A stretch of 64,000 nucleotides of DNA from JBCAWW01 sp045106675 (GTDB lineage Bacteria; Bacteroidota; Bacteroidia; J057): assembly GCA_045106675.1 (NCBI GenBank), contig JBGCFA010000215.1, positions 1 through 64,000 of the forward strand, read 5' to 3'. Below, piece by piece: positions 25,604 to 36,799 of the stretch (position 1 is the stretch's first letter; each line of letters begins with the position of its first letter). The position numbers and the translations under genes were made by a program. A model generated the notes under the pieces. That model had not been told where the DNA came from. It saw only the letters and a program-made list of their open reading frames with translations, and did not search any database.

Positions 25604-26059
25604 ATGGCTAAGCAAATAGAAACTTATGTAAAGCTTCAGGTAAAAGGTGGACAGGCCAACCCTGCTCCTCCTATCGGTCCTGCACTTGGTGCAAAAGGAC
25701 TGAACATCATGGAGTTTTGCAAACGGTTCAATGCCCAGACGCAGGAAAAGCAGGGGCAGGTGTTGCCGGTAGTAATTACCGTTTACATCGATAAGAGCTT
25801 TGATTTCATTATCAAAACTCCTCCTGCAGCAGTACTGTTATTGGAAGCTGCCAAACTCAAGTCCGGTTCTCCCGAGCCAAACCGTAACAAAGTCGGTAAA
25901 GTCACCTGGGATCAGGTAAAAGACATTGCTGAGATCAAAATGGTTGACCTCAACGCTTTTACAGTTGAGTCAGGTATGAAGATGGTTGCTGGTACAGCTC
26001 GTAGTATGGGATTACTTGTGGATGGTACGCCGCCCTGGGAAAGTGAAGCTAACGACTAA
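25604..26059 (+). CDS. rplK: 50S ribosomal protein L11
   Basis: 151 residues. VKLQVKGGQANPAPPIGPALGAKGLNIMEF (split: VKLQVKGGQANPAPP, IGPALGAKGLNIMEF) is the L11 N-terminal domain that contacts EF-G; the C-terminal domain binds the 23S GTPase centre (VESGMKMVAGTARSMGL). Five nt before rplA. Confidence 0.97.
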   Translation: MAKQIETYVKLQVKGGQANPAPPIGPALGAKGLNIMEFCKRFNAQTQEKQGQVLPVVITVYIDKSFDFIIKTPPAAVLLLEAAKLKSGSPEPNRNKVGKVTWDQVKDIAEIKMVDLNAFTVESGMKMVAGTARSMGLLVDGTPPWESEAND

Positions 26060-26064
26060 AGATC

Positions 26065-26763
26065 ATGGCAAAAAAGTCGAAGAATAACACCAAAGCGGCC
26101 TCGGTCGTGACTAAAGATCTAGCCTACGATCTGAGTAAAGCTTGCGAACTTATTAAAGAGGCATCTTTTGTCAAATTTGATGAGTCTGTGGAAATGCATG
26201 TTCGATTGGGAGTTGATCCCCGTCAGGCATCTCAGATGGTACGTGGCATTGCGACTTTGCCGCACGGTACTGGTAAGGAGGTTCGGGTATTAGTCCTGAC
26301 TACTCCTGACAAGGAAGAAGCTGCTAAAGCAGCCGGTGCAGATTATGTAGGACTCGATGAGTACCTGGAGAAAATCCAGCAAGGATGGACTGACATTGAT
26401 GTTATCATCTGTTCTCCAGATGTGATGCCAAAAGTTGGTCGTCTCGGTCGTGTACTTGGTCCTCGTGGTTTGATGCCGAATCCTAAAAGTGGTACTGTTA
26501 CGCCAAATGTCGCTAATGCAGTGAAGGAAGTGAAGGCAGGTAAGATTGATTTTCGTGTTGATAAAGCCGGAATCATTCACCTAGCTATTGGTAAGGTATC
26601 TTTCTCAGCAGTGCAACTGCAAGAGAACGTTACTGAGCTATTGCAAACGTTACAGCGCCTTAAGCCAAAAGATTCAAAAGGAATTTACTTCCGTTCGATC
26701 TTTATGACTTCAACTATGGGCCCAGGTATCAAACTTGATAAAGCATCTGTTCCAGGACTCTAA
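26065..26763 (+). CDS. rplA: 50S ribosomal protein L1
   Basis: 232 residues. Characteristic L1 blocks: FDESVEMHVRLGVDPRQ, RGIATLPHGTGK and GRLGRVLGPRGLMPNPKSG, then FRVDKAGIIHLAIGKVSF. L1 forms the L1 stalk and represses its own operon in many bacteria. rplJ begins 12 nt later. Confidence 0.97.
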   Translation: MAKKSKNNTKAASVVTKDLAYDLSKACELIKEASFVKFDESVEMHVRLGVDPRQASQMVRGIATLPHGTGKEVRVLVLTTPDKEEAAKAAGADYVGLDEYLEKIQQGWTDIDVIICSPDVMPKVGRLGRVLGPRGLMPNPKSGTVTPNVANAVKEVKAGKIDFRVDKAGIIHLAIGKVSFSAVQLQENVTELLQTLQRLKPKDSKGIYFRSIFMTSTMGPGIKLDKASVPGL

Positions 26764-26775
26764 TATTGAGAAACA

Positions 26776-27309
26776 ATGACTAAAGAGCAAAAAATTCAAC
26801 TGGTACAGGAGCTAACCGAGCAGTTTAAGGAGTATCCAAACTTCTACATAACTGATTCAGGTGGGATGTCTGTTGCTGAACTGAACGAGCTTCGTGGCCT
26901 TTGCTACAAGTCCGACATTAAGCTTCAGATGATCAAGAATACCCTGATCCGTAAAGCGCTTGAAAACTTAGATGGAGATTTTTCAGAAGTCTACGACTCA
27001 CTGAAGCAAACTTCTTCTGTTTTCTTTGCAACTGCTGAAAATCCAAGCGTACCCGCTAAGGTTCTTAAACAGTTCCGTAAGAAGAAGGAAAGGCCGATTT
27101 TAAAAGCGGCTGTGATCGAAACCTCTGTATTCAAAGGTGATGATCAGATCCAAACACTTGCAGAACTTAAGTCCAAAGACGAACTCATCGGAGAAGTTAT
27201 TGGATTGCTACAGAGTCCAGCCAAAAATGTTGTTTCTGCCCTCAAATCGAGCGGAGGCAAGATTGCTGGAATCCTCAAGACGCTATCAGAAAAAGAAGAA
27301 GCGGCTTAA
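26776..27309 (+). CDS. rplJ: 50S ribosomal protein L10
   Basis: 177 residues. The N-terminal rRNA-binding domain (YPNFYITDSGGMSVAELNE, IKNTLIRKAL) is followed by the C-terminal helix (NVVSALKSSGGKIAGILKTL) that carries L7/L12 dimers. rplL follows after 101 nt. Confidence 0.96.
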   Translation: MTKEQKIQLVQELTEQFKEYPNFYITDSGGMSVAELNELRGLCYKSDIKLQMIKNTLIRKALENLDGDFSEVYDSLKQTSSVFFATAENPSVPAKVLKQFRKKKERPILKAAVIETSVFKGDDQIQTLAELKSKDELIGEVIGLLQSPAKNVVSALKSSGGKIAGILKTLSEKEEAA

Positions 27310-27410
27310 ACTATCTGGACTTGCTTCCCATCGGCCTTTGGCAGGTGAAAGTCCTTTTTCTATAATCTTTATTTCGACAAGACTCAATTTTTTAAAAAAT
27401 AATTTTAGAT

Positions 27411-27794
27411 ATGGCAGATCTGAAAAATATTGCAGATACGCTAGTGAACTTGACTGTCAAAGAAGTCAACGAATTGGCAGACATTCTGAAAGACGAATAT
27501 GGCATTGAGCCTGCGGCTGCGGCTGTTGCAATTGCTGGACCCGCTGGTGGCGGAGATGGTGGCGACGGTGGTGCTGAAGCTCAGTCCGAGTTCGACGTAA
27601 TCCTTATTAGCCCAGGTGGTGCTAAGCTACAAGTAGTGAAAGCTGTTAAAGGCATCACTGGCTTAGGACTAAAAGAAGCTAAAGGATTGGTTGATGGTGC
27701 TCCTGGACCAATCAAGGAGAAAGTTTCTAAAGAAGAAGCTGAGACCATCAAAGCGCAACTCGAAGAAGCTGGTGCTGAGGTAGAGCTGAAGTAA
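27411..27794 (+). CDS. rplL: 50S ribosomal protein L7/L12
   Basis: 127 residues. N-terminal dimerisation helices, an Ala/Gly-rich hinge (AGPAGGGDGGDGGAEA, here Gly/Asp-rich rather than the usual Ala-rich) and a C-terminal domain ending GPIKEKVSKEEAETIK ... AGAEVELK that recruits translation factors. Followed by a hairpin before rpoB. Confidence 0.97.
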   Translation: MADLKNIADTLVNLTVKEVNELADILKDEYGIEPAAAAVAIAGPAGGGDGGDGGAEAQSEFDVILISPGGAKLQVVKAVKGITGLGLKEAKGLVDGAPGPIKEKVSKEEAETIKAQLEEAGAEVELK

Positions 27795-27835
27795 CGGAAT
27801 ATTTCCGGGAAGAATTTAGTTCTACCCTCTACGAT

Positions 27836-27861
27836 AGACCTGATTCATTGCAATCAGGTCT
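27836..27861 (+). terminator. Attenuator-like hairpin between rplL and rpoB
   Basis: AGACCTGATT and AATCAGGTCT form a 10-bp stem with a 6-nt loop. No T run (ATTCCGC follows), so probably a partial terminator or processing site as in other rplL-rpoB spacers. Confidence 0.6.
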
Positions 27862-27952
27862 ATTCCGCTATGTTAAAACCTACCTTTTTCCGATATTCGA
27901 GCAAAACGGTAGTGTTCTTTTCTCTTTTTATTTCACTTAAACGGTAACAGGA

Positions 27953-30900
27953 TTGACTAGCACAAGCAAGCCCAAGCGCGTTACATTCTCCCAAATCCAG
28001 AAAGTAATTGATTATCCAGACTTTCTGGAAGTACAATTACGCTCTTTCGTGGATTTCATGCAGGTGGACACTCCTCCCGACAAACGCCGGGAAGAGGGAT
28101 TGTACAAAGTATTCAAAGAGAACTTTCCTATCACCGACGCAAGAGAGAACTTTGTTTTAGAGTTTCTGGATTATTACATCGATCCACCTCGCTATTCCAT
28201 CTTGGAATGTAAAGAGCGTGGACTGACCCATTCAGTTGCACTAAAGGCAAAACTATTTCTTTATTGCACGGATCCTGAGAATGAGGATTTCGAGCCGGTG
28301 ACCCAGGAGGTCTACTTGGGAAATATCCCATACATGACTCAAGATGGTACATTTATCATCAATGGGGCTGAACGTGTTGTAGTCAGTCAGCTACACCGTT
28401 CACCAGGGGTCTTTTTCGGACAATCTTACCACGCCAATGGCTCTAAGCTATATTCGGCGCGGATTATCCCATTTAAGGGATCCTGGATTGAATTTTCGAC
28501 TGATGTAAACAACGTAATGTATGCTTACATCGACCGGAAGAAAAAATTCCCCGTAACCACGCTACTTAGAGCGATTGGTTATAGCTCTGACAAGGATATC
28601 CTTGAGATATTTGGCTTAGCTGAAGAATTTAAGATCAATAAGGCTAATCTCAAAAAGGCTGTTGATCGCAAACTCGCAGCTCGTATTCTCCGCACATGGA
28701 CAGAGGATTTTGTCGATGAGGATACTGGTGAAGTAGTTTCTATCACACGTAACGAAGTTCTCTTCGAACGTGATCATATCGTACAGGCAGAAGACGCCGA
28801 GAGAATTCTCGAGTCCGGTGTGCCTTCTATGATTTTGGTAGCTGATTCTCACAATGCTGCTGAGTATTCTATCATCTATAATACTCTCCAAAAGGACAAT
28901 TCTAATTCTCAATCTGAGGCGGTAGATCAGATTTATCGTCAATTGAGAAATGCCGAGCCACCAGACGAGGAAACAGCTCGTGGGGTAATCGACAAATTGT
29001 TCTTTAGCGATAAAAGATATGACCTTGGAGAAGTTGGACGTTATCGTCTAAACAAAAAACTCCATGGCAACGAGACTGATGAAGATAGTCAAGTCTTGAC
29101 TAAGAGTGATATCATCAAGATCGTTGAATTCCTCGTTGAGCTACAGAATAGCAAAATGCACGTCGATGATATCGACCACCTCAGCAATCGTCGTGTACGT
29201 ACTGTTGGTGAGCAGCTATATTCTCAGTTTAGCGTAGGTTTGGCCCGTATGGCTCGTACCATTCGTGAGCGTATGAATATCCGCGATAACGAGATATTTA
29301 CACCAGCAGATTTGATCAATGCAAGAACTCTTTCTTCAGTGATCAACTCTTTCTTTGGTACAAATCAGCTCAGCCAATTCCTTGACCAAACTAACCCACT
29401 TGCGGAACTGACGCACAAACGTCGTGTCTCTGCCTTGGGGCCAGGTGGTCTTTCTCGTGAGCGTGCAGGTTTTGAGGTACGTGATGTTCACTACACTCAC
29501 TACGGCCGTCTCTGTCCAATTGAGACACCGGAAGGACCGAACATTGGCTTGATATCTTCTCTTTGTACTTATGCTAAGATTAACGATATGGGTTTCATCG
29601 AAACTCCTTATCGTGAAGTGAAAGCAGGTAAGGTCGCCAAAGATGCGATGTACCTCAGCGCAGAGGAGGAAGACAATAGTATCATCGCCCAGTCGAACGC
29701 TCCTATTGATAATAAAGGCAAATTTGTCAATCCTAAAGTCAAAGCTCGTCGTATGGGTGATTTCCCTGTCGTAGAGCCGGAGGATGTTGCCTATATGGAT
29801 GTAGCGCCTAACCAGATCGTTAGTGTAGCTGCCTCCTTGATTCCTTTCCTTGAAAATGATGATGCTAACCGTGCCCTTATGGGGTCAAACATGCAACGTC
29901 AAGCAGTACCTCTCCTCAAGCCAGAAGCACCAATTGTTGGTACTGGTATTGAAGAAAAGGTTGCTGTTGATAGCCGCTCATTATTGGTGGCTGAAGGAGA
30001 CGGAAGTGTTGAATATGTAGATGGTAGCAAGATTGTTATCAAGTACGATCGTTCTCTGACGGAGGATCTCGTACACTTTGACTCAAACGTCGTTACATAC
30101 AACGTACCGAAATACGTTCGAACCAATCAAAATACTTCCATTAACCTTCGTCCAGTTGTTAAAGTTGGACAAAAGGTGCAGAAGAAGACCGTTATTGCAG
30201 ATGGATACTCTACTGAAGATGGAGAATTGGCACTTGGTAAAAACCTATTGGTAGCCTTTATGCCTTGGCAGGGTTACAACTTTGAGGATGCGATTGTAAT
30301 CTCAGAGAAGGTTGTTGCTAATGATGTTTATACTTCTTTGCATATCGAGGAGTTTGAACTCCAAGTACGTGATACCAAGCGAGGTGAAGAAGAGCTTACT
30401 CGTGAGATTCCAAATGTAAGTGAGGAAGCTATTAAGCATCTCGACGAGAACGGTTTGATTCGTATCGGTGCAGAAGTAAACCCTGGCGATATTTTGATTG
30501 GTAAGATTACTCCAAAAGGTGAATCTGATCCAACTCCGGAAGAAAAGCTTTTGAGAGCAATCTTCGGTGATAAAGCTGGTGATGTGAAAGACGCTTCGCT
30601 TCGTGTACCTCCTTCCATTAAAGGGGTGGTTATCGACAAGAAGTTGTTCTCCAAGGAGAAAAAAGAAAGTAAAGCTAAAGCAAGGGACAAGAAATTGTTG
30701 GCGAATCTGGAAGAACGGTATAATACCGAACTAACAGAGCTGCACAATATGATGGTCTCTAAATTATTGGCCCTTGTTAGCAGTAGCAAGTCTAAAGGTG
30801 TCAAGAATAAATTCAACGAAGAGGTCATTCCTTCCGGTAAGAAATTTACCGAAAAGGCATTGGGCGCGTTGAACTTCCTTGATGTAATCCCAAGCGGATG

Positions 30901-31759
30901 GACAGCTGATGAAGAGCTAAATGTCAATGTTGCAAAGCTTTTCCGTAACTATAAGCGTCGTTTCGACCGGATTGAAGGTCGTTTCCGTCGTGAGGAATAT
31001 CAAATCCGTGTTGGTGATGAATTGCCATCCGGTATTTTGAAGCTGGCTAAGGTTTATGTTGCGAAGAAGCGTAAACTGAAAGTTGGAGATAAAATGGCAG
31101 GTCGCCACGGTAATAAAGGGGTTGTTTCCCGTATTGTACCAGTGGAAGATATGCCGTTCCTTGACGATGGAACCCCAGTTGATATCGTATTGAATCCTTT
31201 GGGTGTACCTTCTCGTATGAACTTGGGCCAGGTATTTGAGACCATCCTTGGATGGGCTGGAAAGAAACTTGGACTAAAGTTTGCGACTCCTATTTTTGAT
31301 GGAGCGACAATTGAGGACGTAAATGAGTATCTCAAAAAAGCAGGACTACCCGATTCTGGTGTTACGCGCTTGATCAATGGCCAAACTGGTGAACATTTTA
31401 GTGAAGCAACTACTGTAGGAATTATCTACATGTTGAAACTGATTCACTTGGTTGATGACAAGATGCACGCCCGTTCAATCGGACCATACTCCTTGATTAC
31501 CCAGCAACCACTAGGTGGTAAAGCACAGTTTGGTGGTCAGCGTTTTGGTGAGATGGAGGTGTGGGCGCTCGAAGCATTTGGAGCAGCACACATTCTTCGT
31601 GAGATGCTAACGGTTAAGTCTGACGATGTTGTTGGACGCGCCAAAGTATATGAATCTATCGTAAAAGGTGATGTATTACCAGATCCTGGTGTACCTGAAT
31701 CCTTCAACGTATTGCTTCATGAACTTCGTGGGCTTGCCCTCGAAGTAACCCTGGACTAA
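27953..31759 (+). CDS. rpoB: DNA-directed RNA polymerase subunit beta
   Basis: 1268 residues from TTG 27953; the first residues TSTSKPKRVTFSQ fit other Bacteroidota RpoB starts and no ATG lies nearby. Contains the rifampicin-cluster region (FFGTNQLSQFLDQTNPLAELTHKRR split as FFGTNQLSQFLDQTN and PLAELTHKRR), GPGGLSRERAGFEVRDVH, KVGDKMAGRHGNKGV and the C-terminal SFNVLLHELRGLALEV. Typical resistance positions look wild type (DQTNPLAELTHKRR). No frame breaks. 86 nt before rpoC. Confidence 0.97.
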   Translation: MTSTSKPKRVTFSQIQKVIDYPDFLEVQLRSFVDFMQVDTPPDKRREEGLYKVFKENFPITDARENFVLEFLDYYIDPPRYSILECKERGLTHSVALKAKLFLYCTDPENEDFEPVTQEVYLGNIPYMTQDGTFIINGAERVVVSQLHRSPGVFFGQSYHANGSKLYSARIIPFKGSWIEFSTDVNNVMYAYIDRKKKFPVTTLLRAIGYSSDKDILEIFGLAEEFKINKANLKKAVDRKLAARILRTWTEDFVDEDTGEVVSITRNEVLFERDHIVQAEDAERILESGVPSMILVADSHNAAEYSIIYNTLQKDNSNSQSEAVDQIYRQLRNAEPPDEETARGVIDKLFFSDKRYDLGEVGRYRLNKKLHGNETDEDSQVLTKSDIIKIVEFLVELQNSKMHVDDIDHLSNRRVRTVGEQLYSQFSVGLARMARTIRERMNIRDNEIFTPADLINARTLSSVINSFFGTNQLSQFLDQTNPLAELTHKRRVSALGPGGLSRERAGFEVRDVHYTHYGRLCPIETPEGPNIGLISSLCTYAKINDMGFIETPYREVKAGKVAKDAMYLSAEEEDNSIIAQSNAPIDNKGKFVNPKVKARRMGDFPVVEPEDVAYMDVAPNQIVSVAASLIPFLENDDANRALMGSNMQRQAVPLLKPEAPIVGTGIEEKVAVDSRSLLVAEGDGSVEYVDGSKIVIKYDRSLTEDLVHFDSNVVTYNVPKYVRTNQNTSINLRPVVKVGQKVQKKTVIADGYSTEDGELALGKNLLVAFMPWQGYNFEDAIVISEKVVANDVYTSLHIEEFELQVRDTKRGEEELTREIPNVSEEAIKHLDENGLIRIGAEVNPGDILIGKITPKGESDPTPEEKLLRAIFGDKAGDVKDASLRVPPSIKGVVIDKKLFSKEKKESKAKARDKKLLANLEERYNTELTELHNMMVSKLLALVSSSKSKGVKNKFNEEVIPSGKKFTEKALGALNFLDVIPSGWTADEELNVNVAKLFRNYKRRFDRIEGRFRREEYQIRVGDELPSGILKLAKVYVAKKRKLKVGDKMAGRHGNKGVVSRIVPVEDMPFLDDGTPVDIVLNPLGVPSRMNLGQVFETILGWAGKKLGLKFATPIFDGATIEDVNEYLKKAGLPDSGVTRLINGQTGEHFSEATTVGIIYMLKLIHLVDDKMHARSIGPYSLITQQPLGGKAQFGGQRFGEMEVWALEAFGAAHILREMLTVKSDDVVGRAKVYESIVKGDVLPDPGVPESFNVLLHELRGLALEVTLD

Positions 31760-31845
31760 TCCTTTACCCGGTCCTTTTGCTAAATGCAAATGGACCGGAG
31801 TAATGGTTTTGAATATTTTTAAGGCCTTAATATCGGAGTAAAAGC

Positions 31846-34800
31846 ATGCCCGTTGCTAAGAACACCAAAATCAACAGTGATTTTAAAAGGATCACCGTTA
31901 GTCTTGCTTCTCCAGAAGCCATCCTGAACCGTTCGAACGGTGAGGTTCTCAAGCCGGAAACCATCAATTACCGGACCTATAAGCCCGAAAAAGATGGCTT
32001 ATTTTGTGAGAGAATCTTCGGTCCGGTAAAGGATTACGAATGCCACTGTGGAAAGTATAAGCGGATACGCTACAAAGGGATCATCTGTGATCGTTGTGGG
32101 GTAGAAGTAACCGAAAAGAAAGTGCGTCGCGAACGTATGGGCCATATTCAGCTCGTCGTCCCTGTTGCGCATATTTGGTACTTCCGTACGCTTCCCAGTA
32201 AAATCGGCTATCTCCTAGGTTTGACTGGGAAAAAATTAGATCAAATTATCTATTACGAGCGTTATGTCGTAATAAATACTGGGATCATGGCTGAAGAGGG
32301 CATCGAGAAGATGGACTTCCTTACTGAGGAAGAATATCTCAATATTCTCGAAACCCTACCCAAGGAAAATCAGATGTTGCCGGATGAAGATCCTGCAAAA
32401 TTCATCGCTAAGATGGGGGCTGATGCCTTGGAAGCATTGTTAGGAACGATTGATCTTGATGATCTCTCCTATACACTGCGTCAAAAAGCGGCTACTGAGA
32501 CCTCTCAGCAGCGTAAAAATGACTCACTTAAGCGTCTAAAAGTCGTTGAAGCCTTCCGTTCGGCAAATCGCCGCATGGAAAATCGTCCTGAATGGATGAT
32601 CGTACGGATCGTACCGGTAATTCCTCCGGAATTGCGTCCGTTGGTGCCATTGGAAGGTGGGCGTTTTGCGACTTCCGACCTTAACGACCTTTATCGTCGT
32701 GTTATCATCCGTAACAATCGTTTGAAGCGATTGATCGAGATTAAAGCACCTGAGGTTATCCTACGTAATGAGAAGCGAATGCTACAGGAAGCTGTAGATT
32801 CACTTTTTGATAATACGCGTAAGGTGAATGCAGTACGTTCTGATTCCAACCGAGCACTCAAGTCTCTTTCGGACATGCTCAAAGGTAAGCAAGGACGTTT
32901 CCGCCAAAACCTTCTCGGAAAACGTGTTGACTACTCTGGTCGTTCCGTAATTGTTGTAGGACCCAATCTTCGCCTTTATGAGTGTGGATTGCCCAAGAGC
33001 ATGGCGGCTGAGTTGTTTAAGCCTTTCGTGATTCGTAAGCTCATAGAACGTGGTATCGTAAAAACAGTTAAGAGTGCTAAAAAACTCGTTGACCGTCGCG
33101 ATCCAGTTATTTGGGATATCCTTGAAAACGTATTGAAAGGTCATCCGGTAATGTTAAACCGGGCTCCTACTCTTCACCGCTTGGGTATTCAGGCATTTAT
33201 GCCTCGCCTAGTTGAAGGTAAAGCGATCCAGCTACACCCATTGGTTTGTACTGGTTTCAACGCTGACTTTGACGGTGACCAGATGGCGGTTCACGTACCA
33301 TTGAGTAATGAAGCTTGTTTGGAGGCGATTGTATTGATGCTCGCAGGGCATAATATCATGCACCCTGCCAACGGTTCTCCAATTACTCTGCCTTCTCAGG
33401 ATATGGTATTGGGAGTATACTATCTCACAAAAGCGCGTCCTGGACAAAAAGGCGAAGGCTTGCTGTTTGGTAGTTCTGAAGAGGTAGAAATTGCCTACAA
33501 TGAAGGAGTCGTTGCTAAGCACGCCAAAATCAAGGTTCGTTTACCTAAATACGATCCCGATTCTGGTCATGCTATGCTAGATGAAGAAGGTAAAGTCATA
33601 ACGGAACATCTCGAAACTACCGTTGGACGTGTCCTCTTTAATAAAATCGTTCCTGAAGGGGCTGGATATGTAAATATTCTTCTCTCTAAGAAGACGATGC
33701 GTAAGGTAATTACCGACATCTTCGTGAGGGTTGGACTTGTTAAAACGGTTAACTTCCTTGATGATCTCAAGAATCTTGGTTTCCAAGAAGCCTTCCGTGG
33801 TGGTCTTTCTTTCTCATTGAATGAGGTAATTATTCCATTAGAAAAAGATGTCCTGATTAAGGAAGCAAACGTCCGTATTGAAGAAGTTCAGATGAACTAC
33901 AATATGGGTTTGATTACGGAGAACGAACGTTATAATCAGGTAATTGATATTTGGACGCATACCAACTCTCGTCTGACTGAGACGCTCATGAAGCAGCTCG
34001 CAGAGGATAAGGATGGGTTCAATAATATTTATATGATGTTCCACTCGGGAGCACGTGGTTCTAAAGAGCAGATTCGTCAGCTCGGTGGTATGCGTGGACT
34101 GATGGCCAAGCCGCAAAAAACCCTTAAGGGTTCTGCTGGTGAGATTATCGAAAACCCGATTTTGGCAAACTTCAAAGAGGGACTTTCAGTACTTGAGTAT
34201 TTTATCTCTACTCACGGTGCTCGTAAGGGTCTGGCCGATACCGCTCTTAAGACAGCGGATGCAGGTTACCTTACTCGTCGTCTCGTTGATGTTGCTCAGG
34301 ATGTCATCATTACTGAACAAGATTGTGGTACGCTTCGTGGTCTTACGATTACAGCTCTTAAAGAGAACGAAGATATTATTCAGCCTTTGGGCGAACGTAT
34401 CCTTGGACGTGTTGTATTGGAAGACGTTGTCGATCCAATCACTGATGAGTTACTCGTAGAGGCAGGTACAGAGTTAGAGGAAAAACTGACACGTAAGATT
34501 GAAGAATCTCATGTAGAAGAAGTCGATATCCGTTCTGTATTAACCTGTGAAGCTTCCACTGGTGTATGTGCAAAGTGTTATGGCCGCCACCTCGGAACTG
34601 GCCGTTTGGTTGAAGTTGGATAAGCTGTTGGAGTTGTTGCTGCCAAATCTATTGGTGAGCCAGGTACTCAGCTTACCCTTCGTACGTTCCACGTAGGTGG
34701 TACTGCCCAGCGTATTGCGAATGCTAGTGGTTTGACTGCTAAATTCCCCGGAAAACTATCATTGGAGAATGTTCGCTTTGTTGAGCGTAAAGAGGATGGT

Positions 34801-36150
34801 GAGACAGTGAAAATTGTTATTAGCCGTACTGGTAAACTCAAGATCACTGACGATCAATCTCGCGTCTTGTTTTCTAATAAGGTGCCTTATGGTTCTCACT
34901 TGTATGTTGAGGATGGCATTGATGTCTCAAAAGGTACTTTACTCTGTAAGTGGGATCCGTATAACTCGGTTATCATTTCAGAGTTTGAAGGTAAAGTCAA
35001 ACTGAAAGATGTACGTGAAGGGCAAACCTTCCTCGAAGATCTGGATGAGCAGACTGGACACCGTGAAAAAGTGATCATCGATAGCCGTGATAAGCAAGTC
35101 AATCCGACAATTATCATTGTAGATAAAAAGGATAATGAGCTTCGCTCATACAACTTGCCTGTTGGTGCTCACCTTGTTGTAGAGGACGATGAAACCATGA
35201 CTGCTGGTCAGATTATGGTGAAGATTCCTCGTTCTGGTGGTGGTACTGCTGATATTACTGGTGGTCTTCCACGTGTTACTGAGTTGTTTGAAGCACGTAA
35301 TCCTTCGAATCCAGCTGTTGTTTCAGCGATTGAAGGTGTCGTTCGCTTAGGCGGTATCAAACGTGGTAATCGTGAAGTATTCGTTAAATCTCCTGATGCA
35401 GAAGAGCGCAAATACATGATTTCTCTTAATCGCCATATTTTGGTGCACGAAGGAGATTATGTAATGTCTGGTGAGATGCTTTCTGATGGTGCGATTGCTC
35501 CTAAAGAAATTCTTGCTATCAAAGGCCCAAGTGCTGTGCAGGCATATATCGTAAACGAGATTCAGGAAGTTTACCGTATGCAGGGTGTACCGATTAACGA
35601 TAAACATATCGAGGTGATCGTGCGTCAGATGATGCAAAAAGTCGAAATTATTGATCCAGGAGATACGATCTTCCTTGAAAAGGAAATCGTTAACCGCCGT
35701 GATTTCCAACAGGAAAATGACTGGATCTTTGATAAGCTGGTTGTAGATGATCCAGGAGAATCTCCTACTCTAAAGGGTGGGCAGATTGTATCGCAAAGAC
35801 GTCTCAGAGATGAAAATTCTCAGCTTCGCCGTAATGATAAGCCGTTGGTTACCGCTCGTGAAGCGCGTCCAGCAGTTTGTTCTCCGGTATTGCAAGGTAT
35901 CACCCGTGCGTCTCTTGGTACTAAGAGCTGGCTTTCTGCTGCCTCTTTCCAGGAAACTACCAAGGTACTTAGTGAAGCTGCAATCACAGCAAAAACGGAT
36001 GACCTCAATGGTTTGAAGGAAAATGTGATTGTTGGACACCTCATTCCTGCAGGTACTGGTCTTCGCAATTACCAAGATATCATCGTCGGTGATATGGATG
36101 ACTATAAAGAACGCGTTGCAAAACGTGATGCTGCCGCTGTTGCTGAATAA
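31846..36150 (+). CDS. rpoC: DNA-directed RNA polymerase subunit beta', with one in-frame TAA
   Basis: Reading frame of 1434 codons plus stop, from ATG 31846 to TAA 36150, interrupted by TAA at 34621-34623 (codon 926). Zinc site CHCGKYKRIRYKGIICDRCG, active-site NADFDGDQ and second zinc site with CEASTGVCAKCYG are intact before the stop; the same frame resumes with AVGVVAAKSIGEPGTQ and runs to KRDAAAVAE. The stop replaces the conserved Glu of the GEAVGV motif, and eight codons on, Lys934 (AAA) replaces the invariant Gln of AAQSIGEPGTQ. Both are single G:C to T:A changes. A true truncation would remove the trigger loop of an essential enzyme, so sequence error is likeliest. Confidence 0.9.
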
Positions 36151-36178
36151 GCAAAGGCAGAAAACATATATTTTTGAG

Positions 36179-36202
36179 GAGAGGGGCTTGGTAGCCCCTC
36201 TC
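36179..36202 (+). terminator. Intrinsic terminator of the rpoBC operon
   Basis: GAGAGGGGCT and AGCCCCTCTC, 10-bp stem, TGGT loop, followed by TGCTTTTTG, 28 nt after the rpoC stop. Confidence 0.9.
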
Positions 36203-36241
36203 TGCTTTTTGTAACTTTACAGTTCAAAATAGATCTTATCT

Positions 36242-36760
36242 ATGGCTAGCACCAAAGTACAGATACTGAACCAAAAGGAGATTGATGCCCGCATTCGCCG
36301 CATGGCATATGAAATCTATGAGGCCCACTACCTCGAATCTCAGGTATATTTGATCGGTATTGATCAACGAGGCGGTTATTTAGCACGACGTTTAGTCGCA
36401 ATCCTCAATGAAATCTCGCCTCTCACTATTACCTTAGTGCCCGCTAAACTCGATCGTACTCAGGGGCCTTATGATATAGGCATAGAGTTGGAAGGGATTG
36501 AGGCTGCAGAATTGAAAGATTGCCCAGTAGTGGTAGTTGATGATGTCCTTTATACTGGTACGACTCTACTCAATGTAGTGGCAATCTTGCTACAATTTGC
36601 ACCGGGTAAAATACGCACTGCAGTCCTCATTGACCGAGGGCATCGGATTATGCCTGTGAGTGCTGATTTTGTCGGTCTCGAACTTGCTACGACCATACAA
36701 CAACATGTATCCTTTGAAATGGAGGAGGACGAAAGCAGCGCTGAAGCTTTTCTCCTCTAG
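36242..36760 (+). CDS. pyrR: PyrR-like phosphoribosyltransferase
   Basis: 172 residues. The PRPP-binding motif VVVVDDVLYTGTT and the following TAVLIDRGHRIMPV are diagnostic of the PyrR branch of type I phosphoribosyltransferases. PyrR proteins have uracil phosphoribosyltransferase activity and in Gram-positives bind pyr leader RNA; in Bacteroidota the regulatory role is unproved and no pyr gene is adjacent here. Possible TAACTTTA -7-like box at 36212-36219 upstream. Confidence 0.8.
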   Translation: MASTKVQILNQKEIDARIRRMAYEIYEAHYLESQVYLIGIDQRGGYLARRLVAILNEISPLTITLVPAKLDRTQGPYDIGIELEGIEAAELKDCPVVVVDDVLYTGTTLLNVVAILLQFAPGKIRTAVLIDRGHRIMPVSADFVGLELATTIQQHVSFEMEEDESSAEAFLL

Positions 36761-36799
36761 TTAGTTTGCCGTATATTTACTTATATATAATTCACACCA

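Noticed and set aside
33232..33522. Antisense open frames inside rpoB and rpoC
   Set aside because: They mirror the codon pattern of highly expressed genes and have no plausible start, signal or motif.
34732..36150. Separate gene for the C-terminal part of beta' (as in rpoC1/rpoC2 organisms)
   Set aside because: The downstream frame is exactly the same as upstream and continuous through the TAA; the break cuts the trigger loop, a place where no known split occurs.
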